From contig NC_081409.1 of the NCBI RefSeq assembly GCF_030272615.1, positions 245,169,502 through 245,233,501 on the forward strand: 64,000 nt of DNA, written 5' to 3'. A program made the position numbers and the translations under genes. The notes beneath the pieces were generated by a model. The model did not search any database. It saw only the letters and a list, made by a program, of their open reading frames with translations, and was not told the origin of the DNA. Shown here piece after piece: positions 1-11,685 of this stretch. Position 1 is the first letter of the stretch. Each line of letters starts with the position of its first letter. The stretch is from Cryptomeria japonica. Lineage: Eukaryota > Streptophyta > Pinopsida > Cupressales > Cupressaceae.

Positions 1-679
1 ATAGATAAGGAAGCACTGAGTGTTGTGACTGTTAGAGACACAAAGGTCACCGAGAAGGATTTCAGAGAACAGTCAAAGAACAGAGTAAACAGAAGGGTTT
101 ACCGAGTTAATCTATGGATTACCGAGGTATGCTATAAGCAAGGTAATCTCATTTTGAGCACATAGAATCTGCTATAACATTTTAGATGTGAAGTTGCAGA
201 TATTTTGTAATATTTTGATTGTAATATTTTGAGTTGTAAGAGAAACCTTTAATAGGGTAAAAGACTCTAACAAAGTCTATAAATTGTAAAGCCTCTAACC
301 AGGTGCAGCATTTAGAATAAGTGTTGTAAAATCCTTTAGCAAGGTAGATCTAACGATCTTGATACTCCTATCAGGGTAAGCTATCAGAAATAGCTAAACA
401 CGTAGCTCTAACCGAGCAACCTTTATTATTGCAGTAGTGAAGTTGTGGGTGCCATCCCCACCACAGTTTTTCTCTCTAACCAAGAGTTTCTGCGTAACCA
501 AAATATATGTGTTATGGAGTGAATCATGTATGATTGTTATTTATTTGTTTTAGCATTATATTATGTTACAGCAGTTTTTGGTTTATGCTTAACAGTAAAT
601 TTATTGTTAAAGAAAAGATTTGAAGTACTAATTCACCCCTCCCCTCTCAGTACATTAGCTTTCTATATTGGGCCTAACA
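1..679 (+). repeat. 5' LTR of Element A (3' portion)
   Basis: Base 1 aligns with base 6653 of the 3' LTR and the alignment runs to the TAACA end at 679. This copy has an extra 14-bp tandem duplication in its TAATATTTTG region near 210-240. The first about 490 bases of the LTR lie left of the window. Confidence 0.9.
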
Positions 680-681
680 AT

Positions 682-693
682 TGGTATCAGAGC
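682..693 (+). other. Primer binding site, tRNA-iMet (Element A)
   Basis: TGGTATCAGAGC lies two bases after the LTR end. It is the standard complement of the 3' end of plant initiator methionine tRNA, which primes reverse transcription in most copia and some other plant LTR elements. Confidence 0.92.
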
Positions 694-741
694 TTGAATC
701 TTGGAAAAGGGTTTAACTACCTAAAGAGAAAGATCTTATCA

Positions 742-1975
742 ATGGAAGGCTACAGACAATCTCGAAGAATTGTGAATCTTCAAAATGAATTGGATCATGC
801 TAATCAAGTGATTGCTGACATGCAGAAACAAACGCAAAAATCTTTGAAAGTTAGAAGAAGATTATCTGATGATTTGCAGGACTCTCAAGAGTTAGTGGAG
901 CAAATTGAGACATCATCTGAGAACAGTATATCTGAAGAGACTGAAGAAATGATTGGAGAACTAAAAGAAAAGAACAAAGCACTAACTGATCAGCTAAAAG
1001 CAATGAAAAGAGAACATGAACATTTCAGCACACAGATGACTGAAAATCTTGATGCATTGAGGATAGTCGAGGATAAATTAAGAGATCTAGAAAGAGAAAA
1101 ACAACAATTTGAAGCATTAGTATCTGAAAGGAATGATGAAATCACAAGGTTGACTAGAATTCAATAAAATCTGTCAGATCAATTGGGTTATGCACATCAT
1201 GAAGCAAATCTGAAAGATGATGAGAATCAAGCATTGAAACTTGAAGTATCAAGGTTGACTGATGAACTTGAAACAGAGAAGAAATCCAAAGAAACACTGA
1301 AGAAGAGTTATGAAGCATCAAAGATGTTGGATGAGAAACTGAATACAAAAAGACCCAACAAAGTTGCAGGACTCAGTTACAAAGGAAAAGACTCTACCGA
1401 GAAGGGAATCCACACTACCGAGAAAGGAGAATCATCAAAGCAAGCTGGAAATAAGGACAAAGTAGGACAATTGCAATAAATATGGTCACACATGTAGGAC
1501 AAAGTCTGCTAGCAATTATCAGAAGGCAAAATTCAAAGGGTTTTGTAAAAACTGCAATAGATATGGACATAGTACCGAGAAGTGTTGGTTTAAGCAAAAA
1601 AACTATATGTGATCTGCACACCGAGCAAATACTAGAAGCTACCGAACTTACATAGATCTTGACTGACAGTATACTGCAATACCATGGGATTAAAATACAA
1701 GGATATGGTGTGAATGTTGTGGAAGATATGGACATATACGTGCCAACTGCTTTATAAGGTTTGGAATGAACAATCGAAGATCATGGAGAAATCCTAGTAT
1801 GGCATGTTTTCATTGTCACAAAGTTGGACACTTGGCTAGAGATTGCATAGATCAACCTAGAGGAGACACTGAGGAAATAAGAAGCAAATTACAGATGACT
1901 TGGAAAAATAAGGAAATTGTGTCAAATGAAGAAAGCATCTTACCTACCGAGTTAGGTGCACCTATTCCAAATTAA
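742..1975 (+). pseudogene. gag-like protein of Element A, broken
   Basis: I chose the ATG at 742 because it is the first one after the primer site; the frame upstream of it is LTR. Residues 1-140 are a heptad-rich coiled coil full of E, K, Q and L. A TAA at 1165 interrupts the frame, which then continues to a TAA at 1477. A frameshift near 1470 moves the rest to another frame, where CCHC zinc knuckles follow: CKNCNRYGHSTEKC (1544), CECCGRYGHIRANC (1709) and CFHCHKVGHLARDC (1805), preceded by a decayed one. Three more stops lie between the knuckles. The tail has a GD...TWK pattern also found in Element B. The C-x2-C-x4-H-x4-C spacing is that of retroviral-type nucleocapsids. No protease follows. 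The likely role is RNA packaging, by inference. Confidence 0.75.
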
Positions 1976-2517
1976 TCGATGAAGGTATGAAGGGACTGCA
2001 TTCTTTCAAGGTTAAATCTTAACAGTTCCCATATTTTATCATGTACTTAATTCAAAATCTGCATAGCTAAGATGCATTTAGCAAGTTTGAAATTTTATCA
2101 AGTCTTTTGTAGCACTAGTCTAGTCGGTAAATGCAGGAAGCCTATCAAGACGGTAAATGCAGGAAATCTAGCTACTCGATAAAAGCATAAAAAGGAAGTG
2201 GTACCGAGTGCATTTAATGTTTTCTTACCTAACCGCACGGAGCCCGATAAGGTAAAATGTGTACTTAAAAGCTTTTGCACGGTCATTTTACACTTACCAA
2301 GTTTTCAGAAAGCAGAGCAAAGCGATTCAAAGGCGATCAAACCTCTTCCAAAGTGAAATTCAAGGTATTTACATCAATCACAATGCATTGTCAAGCTAGT
2401 TTATCGATCATATCAGTTGTGAATATCTGTTTTACATTTACTAAGAGGAAAGCGTCTGTCATTTAAAAGTTTTCAAACCCTAAGGATCTTTTGTTAAGTG
2501 ATTATCCAAAATTTGAA
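1976..2517 (+). promoter_or_regulatory. Leader between gag and ORF2 of Element A, with telo-box
   Basis: This 540-bp gap holds no ORF of note. An AAACCCTAA telo-box lies at 2475-2483, 35 bases before the ORF2 ATG. The words AAGTGAAATTCAAGGTATTT near 2351-2370 have counterparts upstream of ORF2 in Element C and, in part, Element B. The arrangement looks like the 5' leader of a gene, so ORF2 may have its own promoter; this is inference. Confidence 0.4.
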
Positions 2518-5500
2518 ATGGCACATAAGATCCAGAAGCCCGTTGTTGTTGAGAACATTGACAAGCCCTCACTAAAATACTCTCTAACTCTCAAAGTAGC
2601 ATCTGAACCAGATGATAAAACTGCATTTTCACTCATTCCGGATAGCGTTTTAGTAGTTGAGGATGTCAGATTCTTCACTAAGTGTCGTGTTGAAGAACTA
2701 GGTCATGTTGAGATCAAGGACACATATGATGAATTGTGTGCTGATGGGAAACTAGACAGCAAGTTTGAACACATTAAAGTCAAGGGATTAACCAAAGCCC
2801 TAACCTACCCATGAGTCTTCAAACCCCAATGGGTTAAATTTGTCTTGAGCAGATTTCATGATGACTTCATGTTGTTAGAGGAGCAACCATTCAAGATCAC
2901 CAAGGAAATCATCCACTTGATCACTGGTTACCCTATTTATGACCATGCTCGAGCTCAGAAAATGATCTCACAGAAGGAATTGATCACATTAACTAGAGTT
3001 GAATCTGATTGCAGAGATCTAAAACTGAACAATGTCACAGATGCAAAGCTGAAGTTTGCCATTAGAGTTATAGGCTATTGTTTCTTTCAATCAGAAAGAG
3101 AAAACAGTGTACCCTGTGCAGCAGTTGATTTAGCCTACAAAATTGTGAAGAATGGTATGAAGATTGATCTATGCAAAGTGTTATTGAAAAATCTGTTTGA
3201 AAATCTCAACACCATAAGGAAGCCAAAGAAGAACAACTCAGCAAACACACTGAAGTTTGGATCACTTTTGGTATGCATGTTTTTCTATTTTGAGAAATTC
3301 TTTCCATCAGTCGGTAATGTAGTTTGGGAGCTACACCAACCAATCACCCATCAAATCAATGACTTCATCAAATGACTAGGTGATAACTTCAATGAGATTA
3401 TGGATGATTATTTTAGCAAGTTTCAAGAAAAGATGCGTAACAGGTATAGAATTCCACCCTAGTTAGTGGAGAAATACAAGGATGATATATGCTTTGAAGT
3501 AGACACCTACTACTGCTATGTCAATGCGGTGGAACCGAGAACTCAATCTTTGCCACCTATGGGTTATGAGATTGATTTTGACATTACACAATAGCAGATA
3601 GATGCTTTTCTTGCACTACCAAGGCATGCTACCAAGATGAGATATGATATATATGAAGAAGTTAAAGAGAAAGTTAAAATGAGCATTGTAGTACCTAAGG
3701 CTACAAGAAAAGCAACAAAAATGATTAAGGCATTGACAGAGAAATTTGGAGAAGGTTCTTCCTCCACACCTATCAAGAGTGTTCGAGTCATCACCGAGGA
3801 GGAATCTGAAGCCCAAGAAGCAGCTATTACATTGAGCACCGAGTTGCCAAAAGGGAAAATTTTGAAAAGGAAGAAACAGGATACATCAAAGGTATCACCG
3901 ACTCCTTCAGTAAAGCGCCCAAACACAAGATCATCTGCAGTGTCACCGAGTAAGAAACAAAAAAATGCTGCCGCACCAAAGGTAACAAAAACTTTTAAGA
4001 AATCTACTTGGAGACTCATTTTGACTAAAGAGTCCAATGACACCGAATCTGAAGACGCAAGCAAATTTCAAATTGTTAAGAGTTAAAACAAAGATGTACA
4101 TAGCATTGATAATTTCTGTGCAAATATGAAACAATATGGTGGATTTGGAGGATTTAGATATGTTAAGTATGAATCCAAAAATGATGAAGAAAAGAGACAA
4201 ATAGAAGAAGCTGTAATCTGCACACTTCTTAAATTTCGATTGGTCACGTTGGAAGTAACTAATTCTCTTCCAAAATAATTGTATTTGCATATTGATAATA
4301 GGTGGAAATATGCTATGGACTTGGAAAAACATATGAGAGAAAGAAGTCTGGTACATCTCTTCTCAGACATGTCGGTAGATGAGATCAATGAACATCTTAA
4401 AAACTACCAGACAAACTTCCTAGTCAAGCAAAGAGCCTTGAAATTGATGAATGGCCTTTATCTTGAAGTAGAGAATAAGACCAAAGAAAAGTAGCAGGAA
4501 ATCTTTCGAATCAAGAATGTTGGTGAGCAAGTTGAAGTTGAAATAGTTGATGTCACCGAGCAAGACCTCGTTGATACTATACAAATTGATGAGGATATCA
4601 TGGACACCAAGGTACAAGAATAGGAAATGATAGAAGGGAATGCTTATGCCCAACTGGTTTCAAGTGAGTCAGTTTTGGAACAAGTTCAACCCTCTCCTCT
4701 GGTCACTCAGCATGTTTCAACTGAGACACCTCAGGATACTGAACAAGGAAAAGAGGGTCACAAGTCTACAGAAGGAGAAGCTACTTCTCAGGCCACCGGG
4801 GAATAGACTTCTCAAGCCCCTTCTAGCATTGAAAATGTTACAACTGAGACCGAGAGTAAGGACTCATCGAAGGCTACATCTGAGGATAAAGAAATTGATA
4901 AAAGTGTTGCCTCTACCGAGCAACCTACCGAGGGTCAACAAGCCTCCCAAGCCATTGTATTAGTTCAATCGGTGAAATCCTCCTCCTCTAAAGAAAAGAA
5001 AATGAAAAAGAATAGTTTCAAATTAGATTTGTCAAAACCAATTGTGTTGCCGAATGTAGATATATCCAAATTAAAAGGGCAAGCACTTATTGAATGCGGT
5101 GAACTATGCAAAGCCAAAGCAGAACAAGAGAAGCAAATGGCTATACAAAAGAAAAATAGAGTACTTCAGAAGGTGAAAGCACTATTAACAGATATGCTAC
5201 CGGTAGCTACAGTGACAAAAGATGCAGCCATCCATGTTCAACTGGATGAACTCCTAACTAAAATAGAGACATCTGGAGTAGACGCATCTAAATACTTGAG
5301 CAAATTGAAGGACAAGGAGCTCACTGCAAAAATGATTGAAGAGGTACAGAAAGCCATTGCTATTGGCAAAGTAAAGCTTGTCAAATTTATTGCTGAGTTG
5401 TCCCCTCAACTCAAGCACATTCTTTCATTATTTTAGAAACTCTGTACATTTTCTTTATTCATTAAAGACATCAAGAATAAAATAGAAGTGATTGAGAAAG

Positions 5501-5877
5501 AGATCATTGATCTCTCCAATAAGTTGACCACTAAGCCAAATTCTATTCAGAATTTCTATACCAAGTTACAAAAGCTCATGGCTCAACAATTGGAACTTAG
5601 GAATGAAGAGCACAAAATAAGGATGGACATTATGACTCTTCAAACCTTATTCATTCCACACTTGTCCTCCATCCAAGAATGAATCAACAATGCTACCTCT
5701 TTATCCACTCAGCCAGAGGGAAGCACTTTAGATGGACTAATTTCACTGTTAGCCGACATTACAGCTCAGAATTCACTCATGGATAGTGTCAAGGATGCAC
5801 TCTCTACAGCTCTCACTGATGCAAGGACAAAGTATAAATCCATTTTTGACCAGTTAGCTCCACCGAATGGTAACTAA
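2518..5877 (+). pseudogene. Second ORF (ORF2) of Element A, unknown function
   Basis: A single reading frame of 1,120 codons starts MAHKIQKP and ends PPNGN. It has eleven in-frame stops (2812, 3373, 3460, 3592, 4084, 4276, 4492, 4621, 4804, 5434, 5680) but no frameshift. The N-terminal third is globular with an LSRFHDDF block and an ITGYP block. A middle block reads LVEKYKDDICF followed by VEPR and PMGYE. Next come a lysine/serine-rich basic stretch, a DNRWKYAM block, a serine/threonine/glutamate-rich linker with many TE dipeptides, and coiled-coil segments. The same blocks in the same order occur in Element B. No RT, IN, PR or RNase H motif is present. The central region loosely resembles the plant 'putative plant transposon protein' domain (Pfam Transposase_32), recalled from memory and unverified. 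Confidence 0.6.
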
Positions 5878-6162
5878 GTTTTGATGTTTGTCAAAAAGGA
5901 GGAGTATATAGTGTATAATAAGATAATTTTGATAGGGGGAGCAGCAGTGAACCGAGCAGTTAATACAGAATATTGATCACAGCGCATGCACAATCAGAGT
6001 TATGAATAGTATATTGATAAGGGGAGTATACCTGAGTATACTATTTCATTGACAATTGTATATACTGTCAGATTAGTCAAATTTTGTAAGTATATAGATT
6101 TTTGAGTTATGACTTTGAAAGTAGTTTTGTCAAACATCTCAACTAATGTCAAAAGGGGAGAT
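5878..6162 (+). other. Repeated purine tracts and PPT of Element A
   Basis: Four purine runs of polypurine-tract type lie in 280 bases: AAAAAGGAGGAG near 5893, GATAGGGGGAG near 5932, GATAAGGGGAG near 6015, and AAAAGGGGAG at 6151-6160, the last two bases before the LTR. Only the last sits where a plus-strand primer is expected. Element B shows the same reiteration. Confidence 0.6.
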
Positions 6163-7317
6163 TGTTACTATTTACTAAGGTGCCATTAGTTTTATGTCCA
6201 AAGTCATTCTATATACTCTAGTTGGTTATTACTACCAAAACATTCAGTCGGTAAGCACAAAGCAGTCAGTTATAGAAGAAAGTAGTCACAGAGCTTAGTA
6301 TACACCGAGCTGTCTACCGAGTAACACTCTATGTCTACCGAGCAGCAAAAATGATACACCAAGTGAACACACACCGAGTGAAACGTGTTACCAGATTCAT
6401 TGAACCTAGACACATATGGGAAATGTGTTACAAGATCGAGGAACAGGGAATCTTTATCACTTAGGAAATTGCACCCTAAGGATTTTGTATGATCTTGAGG
6501 TCATCTATCCAATGAAATATTTTGTATGGTTATTCATTCGATGAATCATGTTTGTAAAATCGAAGCATGAACAGATCACCGACATAAGAGATCTATTTAT
6601 ACAACATGAATTGAGGATCAGATATATAGGTGTATGAAGCAAGACATGTGTAATAGATAAGGAAGCACTGAGTGTTGTGACTGTTAGAGACACAGAGCTC
6701 ACTGAGAAGGATTTCAGAGAACAGTCAAAGAATAGAGTAAACAGAAGGGTTTACCGAGTTAATCTATGGATTATCGAGGTATGCTATAAGCAAGGTAATC
6801 TCATTTTGAGCACATAGAATCTGCTATAACATTTCAAATGTGAAGTTGCAGATATTTTGTAATATTTTGAGTTGTAAGAGAAACCTTTAATAGAGTAAAA
6901 GACTCTAACAAAGTCTATAAATTGTAAAGCCTCTAACCAAGTGCAGCATTTAGAATAAGTGTTGTAAAATCATTTAGCAAGGTAGATCTAACGATCTTGA
7001 TACTCCTAACAGGGTAAGCTATCAGAAATAGCTAAAAATGTAGCTCTAACCGAGCAACCTTTATTATTGCAGTAGTGAAGTTGTGGGTGCCATCCCCACC
7101 GCAGTTTTTCTCTCTAACCAAGAGTTTCTACGTAACAAAAATATATGTGTTATGGAGTGAATCATGTATGATTGTTATTTATTTGTTTTAGCATTATATT
7201 ATGTTATAGCAATTTTTGGTTTATGTTTAACAGTAAAGTTATTGTTAAAGAAAAGATTTGAAGTACCGATTCACCCCTCCCCTCTCAGTACATTAGCTTT
7301 CCATATTGGGCCTAACA
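6163..7317 (+). repeat. 3' LTR of Element A
   Basis: This is a complete 1,155-bp LTR with TGTTA at the start and TAACA at the end. It carries many ACCGAG words and ends with the pyrimidine-rich CACCCCTCCCCTCTC typical of this group. Short ORFs within it are LTR sequence, not genes. Confidence 0.9.
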
Positions 7318-7697
7318 GATATAATATATATTTGGTCTATTAAGAAGTCCGAGGTGTACTTGGGACCCATTGAGGATCAGGTGACAATGGAGCTCAGAAC
7401 TTATCGACCAAGGTAAGCCCGCGGTATGCCCAAGTGGAATGAAGATGTGTATCAAGAGATCAAATAGATGGTGATTAAGAAGTATGGAGGGGGACTCCAT
7501 TGGGGAAAGTCTAGAGGTCACTTATTTGGACGGTTGGCCAAACGAACAATGAATTTGGAAGGCTTTTTGAAGGTAAAGGAAAGATGGCATTAAGATGGAG
7601 TCTAACAAACCATCAAAGACAACCTTGGATGAGGAGGTCAAGAGGTTGATGCAAGTACTCAGAGCTTTAGAGGGAGTCACATCATCATGAAGATTCC

Positions 7698-7838
7698 TTG
7701 TAGTGTATTTTTCTCTGAGATGGAGAAACATGAGGTGAAAGCCATTGTAGTGTATATTTCTCTGTGACAGAGAAGTATGAGGTGAAAGCCCTTGTAGTGT
7801 ATATTTCTTTGAAACAAAGAAATATGAGGTGTCAGCCC
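7698..7838 (+). repeat. Three 47-bp tandem repeats with a stem in each
   Basis: Units start at 7698, 7745 and 7792 with TTGTAGTGTA. Each holds an inverted repeat: TTTCTC/GAGAAA, TTCTCTG/CAGAGAA, and ATTTCTTTG/CAAAGAAAT. The third copy differs from the second by a C-to-T in one arm matched by G-to-A in the other. Confidence 0.8.
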
Positions 7839-7869
7839 TTGTTTATCTCTGAGATGTAGATGTGGTTCT

Positions 7870-8160
7870 TTCCACGCATGAAAGTAACTATGGTGGATGT
7901 CATGTTGAGAGACTCCATGACAACATCACGTTGAGAGAGTCTGTGATGAATCCTTTGTACTTGTGTTTTTCCACACATGGGAACAACCATTGTGGACATC
8001 ATGTTGAGTGACTCCATGATGGGCACTTGTGCACATATTCCCTTCCACACATGGGAGTAGCCATGGTGGACATCACGTTGAGTGACTCCGTGATGAACTC
8101 TTTTCCACAAATAGGAGTAGCCATTGTGGATGTAATGTTGAGAGACTCCATGACATGTAT
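7870..8160 (+). repeat. Array of five hairpins with constant TTGAG-GACTC core
   Basis: Degenerate units of about 60-95 bp start with TTCCACACATGGGAG-like words. Each unit, plus one extra site, carries a hairpin: 7899-7921 (GTCATG/CATGAC), 7925-7947 (ATCACG/TGTGAT), 7998-8020 (ATCATG/CATGAT), 8072-8094 (ATCACG/CGTGAT) and 8132-8154 (GTAATG/CATGAC, one mismatch). The 11-nt centre is TTGAGWGACTC except in the second. Confidence 0.75.
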
Positions 8161-8199
8161 ATATGGAAAGATACCTCCCTAGCTAAGAGGGAGTATTGA

Positions 8200-8693
8200 T
8201 GTTATAGCAATAGGAGATATCATTCCCACGACGGTTGTATTAGTTATTATAATTACTTTATTCAATTCCTAGTTATCTCTATTACTTATGCAATCTCTTT
8301 ATTTTCTCTAAACTGTGTGTTAGTATTACAACTTGTGTTTATTCTAGTTAAATTATTGGGTTAATATCGCATCCCTTGACTTTGTCTTTGACCCTCCCGA
8401 TAAGAGTCATGTCTGATTGACGTTTTGCTTAATCGAGTATATAGTTTCATCTGGTCAAGAGTTTTGGAATATAGTCATTGTCGAAGGTCTGTTATTTATA
8501 TATTCCTGTAATACCCGTCAAAGATTTTGTTGTATATATGCATGTATTGTCCATGAAGATATTGTTGTGCACATTTGCATTATTTGTGTTGAGTTATATT
8601 TTGTTCATATACATGTGATACCTGTGAATGATCTGTTGTGCCTTTACATGTGGTTGTTCGTGGAATATATATATTGTACATATGTGCCCAACA
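8200..8693 (+). repeat. Putative LTR of the copia-like element
   Basis: It starts TGTTATAGC directly after a purine tract and ends GCCCAACA, giving TG...CA ends and a length of 494 bp. The 5' mate is not in the window, so the right boundary rests on the TG/CA rule alone. Confidence 0.45.
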
Positions 8694-11299
8694 ACTTTTA
8701 AAAAAATCAACAATATAGACTTATGGAAAGAACTTGTGTAGCAAGACTCTTTGATAAAGACAATATGTTTGCATGAAAATATTGTACGAGTATATAATAA
8801 ATAAAAATGCATCAATATCTTAGTATGGCTTCTTGAATTACATCTAGAGAAAAACAAACTCCTAACGTCAATGATTTCATTAGGAACTAAAAACTCCATC
8901 AAAATGGCTCTTAGAAAAAGAGCAAAAGTCAAATGATTCAACAGAGGTTTAGGAGAGAATTGCAAAAGAATCAAATCCTGATGCATGGCTGGGGAAGTTA
9001 CACTAAATAGAAAACTAGTAACCGAAAGAAATGGGAAGGTTAAAATGGAAATATGTCAGGGACAAATAGAAAAAGAAATAATTTAATAAATAATACTTTC
9101 TAGATTAAAAACATGGGGATGGAGGAGAGGACCCTAGCAGCTTTGGACAAATAGGGAAAGAATTGTGATCCACTATTTTTTTCCAACCTTAGCCTACATT
9201 CAGTTGATGTTGGAGATAGAGGCACTAAAAAGATCAACCTTATGCATAAGCATTTCAAAATCAGTTGCATACAAAAAAAAGGTTTTAAATTGACAAATAA
9301 TGAAGCACATGTTACTGAAAAATTATGTCCTGTACAATAAATGGTGTTTGTTTCCTATATTTTCCCACCAAGTCCATTTTTGGTCATGGTGGAGAAACAT
9401 GGAATAATCTTGTTTGCTTTTATGTGCACAACTGAACCCATTCATCTATAACCTTTGTATCTCTTTCTAATTTTTCGAGCCTTAAAGGAAGGTGAGACTT
9501 TATGCATGCATTCCAATATATAACCATAGATCACATATTTGCAACGCTAGCCACAAATTTCCCCCATTTCCTGAGCGCAGTGCATGTGAGAGAAACTCTG
9601 GTGTAATATTTGAAATCCCTCAGTAACATAAATACTATCAATGAAAACTAGCGCATATCAATTTTCAAAAAACCCGAGATCAACTTGGTTTTCATGTTCT
9701 CAATCCATTTCTAGAATCTGCCTCAACGTTATTGTATTAAATGCAGATGTATATTCATCTATAGCCCAGGTCAGTATTTAAAGTGAATGTTTAACAAAGA
9801 ACAATGCAATGATTTTAGGTCAGTAGTATAAGAATTTATATGTTATGATATTCTATAGTAATTTTATGTTATGTTATGATATTCTATTGGATCCATAAAA
9901 TCATAAAATCCTGTCCCGACTCTTTATCTTCAAAGGGTAATATATCATTGTTCAATCCCTAGTCTTGCTTTGAAGGACTAAACATGATCTTCTTTTTCCT
10001 TCAGTATTTTTACCCTTTTGAAACATGCATATTATGATGAAAAAAGCATTGTCACTAGTTGTATTCTTTCAATGGAGTAGGTTTTTTTTAAATTAAAAAA
10101 GGAAAAATAATCCATACAATATCAATAGAAAGAAAGAAGAAGATCGCCTACAATTGAGCTCACAATAGCAAATTGAGGTATGTGCAATTACTTGTACACT
10201 CTCATAGAGTTACATACTTCTAATTTATATGTTCTTTAATACACAAAAATTAATTACAATAGCAAGTTTAAGTATATGCTATTGGAGTTGAGGAAAAATT
10301 AACTCTACAGCTCCCAAAGATCACCTACATGCAAACCTGTCACAGAAAGAAGCAAAATAGCTATGGAGGCCAGAACTCAGAGATCCAAAAAAGATGAGTC
10401 ATATTGATTGTGCAAAAAGAATGCAATTCAATAATTACATTTATTATGAAAATACAAAGAGATAATCCTTATAAAAGGATACTAGAAACCCTAAAGGAGA
10501 AAACCCTTAAGAATTATAAGATTCCTAAGTTTAGCTTAAGCATGGAGTATAATAGACTAATAATTAAATAAATAATTATTAGCTAATAAAAGATAACTCC
10601 AACATGTGCAATTTCTTATTTCTATAGTTATAGACTTTGAATTATTATACTGCAACATGCACAAATAATGGATTTCTAATTAGTTTTGATGCAATTGCAA
10701 AAAAAAAAAAAGACAAGAAGACAAATGTATGTAACCTTCAAAAGAAAATAATTCTACCCAAACAATGAATACAATTACCACAAAATATATATGAAATTGT
10801 ATTACATAGTGACACATGTATATACACTTTTATGTTAATATAATTCATTATGTAATATTAAATTCTATTTGTCTTCTATTATTAAACTATCAGCTTATCC
10901 CTTGCACCTCCTACAACTGCAAGTGCTAGTTTTAGTTATGATTGGATCCTTGTAAGTGGATACATAGTTGATTTGAAGCTATCATTTTCCATTGAGATCT
11001 TTGTTGCACAAACAACATCATTTTGTAAATGACGTACCAATTGAACTCATGCGCTACACAAATTTATGCAAAAAATAGACCAAAATTTCCCTGATTGGCC
11101 TTCCACACGTCTTTGGCATATCCATTGCACAACAAGGTGCAATTGCTAGTTTATTTTAATGTTATTTCTTTTTTAAAAAAATTAATTTATTATTATTATT
11201 TTAATATTTTCTCTTTTTTAAATTTTTATATAATATTTTTTTTTTTTCATATAAACAAAATTGTAAATTAGTTTAAATTAATTATATAACATAATATAA

Positions 11300-11302
<3 letters not shown>
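8694..11302. other. AT-rich DNA without recognisable genes
   Basis: I see no coding region in any frame beyond chance ORFs. There are A-tracts (near 10093 and 10700), a short repeat of TTATGTTATGATATTCTAT near 9840-9880, and a weak direct repeat based on CAATAGCAA at 10165 and 10258. Nothing points to a specific element. Confidence 0.6.
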
Positions 11303-11352
<50 letters not shown>

Positions 11353-11685
11353 GTGTGTGTACATGTTTATAATCAAGTATATACATGTATGTATATGCAT
11401 GTGTGTGTGTGTGTGCGTACGTGTGTGTGTGTGCGTATACATATACATATATATCTACATATACATATATATCTACATATATGTGTATATATACATATAT
11501 ATACATATATATATACATATGTATATATATGTATATATATGTATATGTAGATATATATATGTATATGTATATGTGTATATATATGTACATATATATATAT
11601 ATATATATATATACAGACACACACACACATATATATGTATATATATATAGATGTATATACATCTATATGTATATGTATATATATG
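11303..11685. repeat. TA/TG/TATG microsatellite, left half
   Basis: A pure (TA)n run is followed by TG runs and TATATG/TACATA mixtures. Open frames across it code only for Tyr-Ile-His-Val-Cys repeats and are artefacts. The same type of sequence resumes at 27928, so this array was split by the Tat element. Confidence 0.95.

Larger units (their letters stand above)
1..7317 (+). mobile_element. Element A: pol-less LTR retroelement (5' LTR truncated by window edge)
   Basis: Direct repeats at 1-679 and 6163-7317 flank a 5,483-bp interior that starts with a tRNA-iMet primer site and ends with a purine tract. The LTR ends are TGTTA and TAACA. Inside are a coiled-coil/zinc-knuckle gag-like frame (742-1975) and a 3.36-kb second frame (2518-5877). 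I looked in all frames for protease, integrase, reverse transcriptase and RNase H motifs and saw none. The LTR contains the copia-style stretch with CCACAGTTTTTCTC followed by GTGTTATGG, so copia ancestry is likely. About 23 substitutions and one 14-bp indel separate the LTR copies by eye over 665 aligned bases. The target-site duplication cannot be checked because the left end lies outside the window. Confidence 0.85.
7318..8199 (+). mobile_element. 3' internal remnant of a copia-like LTR element
   Basis: The stretch has no intact gene. Frames near 7330-7690 give scraps of protein-like sequence, but I do not recognise a domain. It contains two repeat arrays (7698-7838 and 7870-8160) and ends in AAGAGGGAG, a purine tract just before an LTR-like TGTTATAG. 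The arrangement of arrays, purine tract and LTR suggests the 3' end of a copia-type element whose 5' part lies upstream of, or was displaced by, Element A. Confidence 0.45.

Noticed and set aside
526-741. N-terminal extension of the Element A gag-like frame
   Set aside because: This part is LTR and primer-site sequence; the first ATG after the primer site is at 742.
2518-5877. ORF2 as an envelope gene
   Set aside because: I saw no signal peptide or membrane span, so env-like status is not supported.
8417-8701. 94-codon ORF rich in Cys, Ile and Tyr
   Set aside because: It lies within a putative LTR and its low-complexity composition gives no protein signal.
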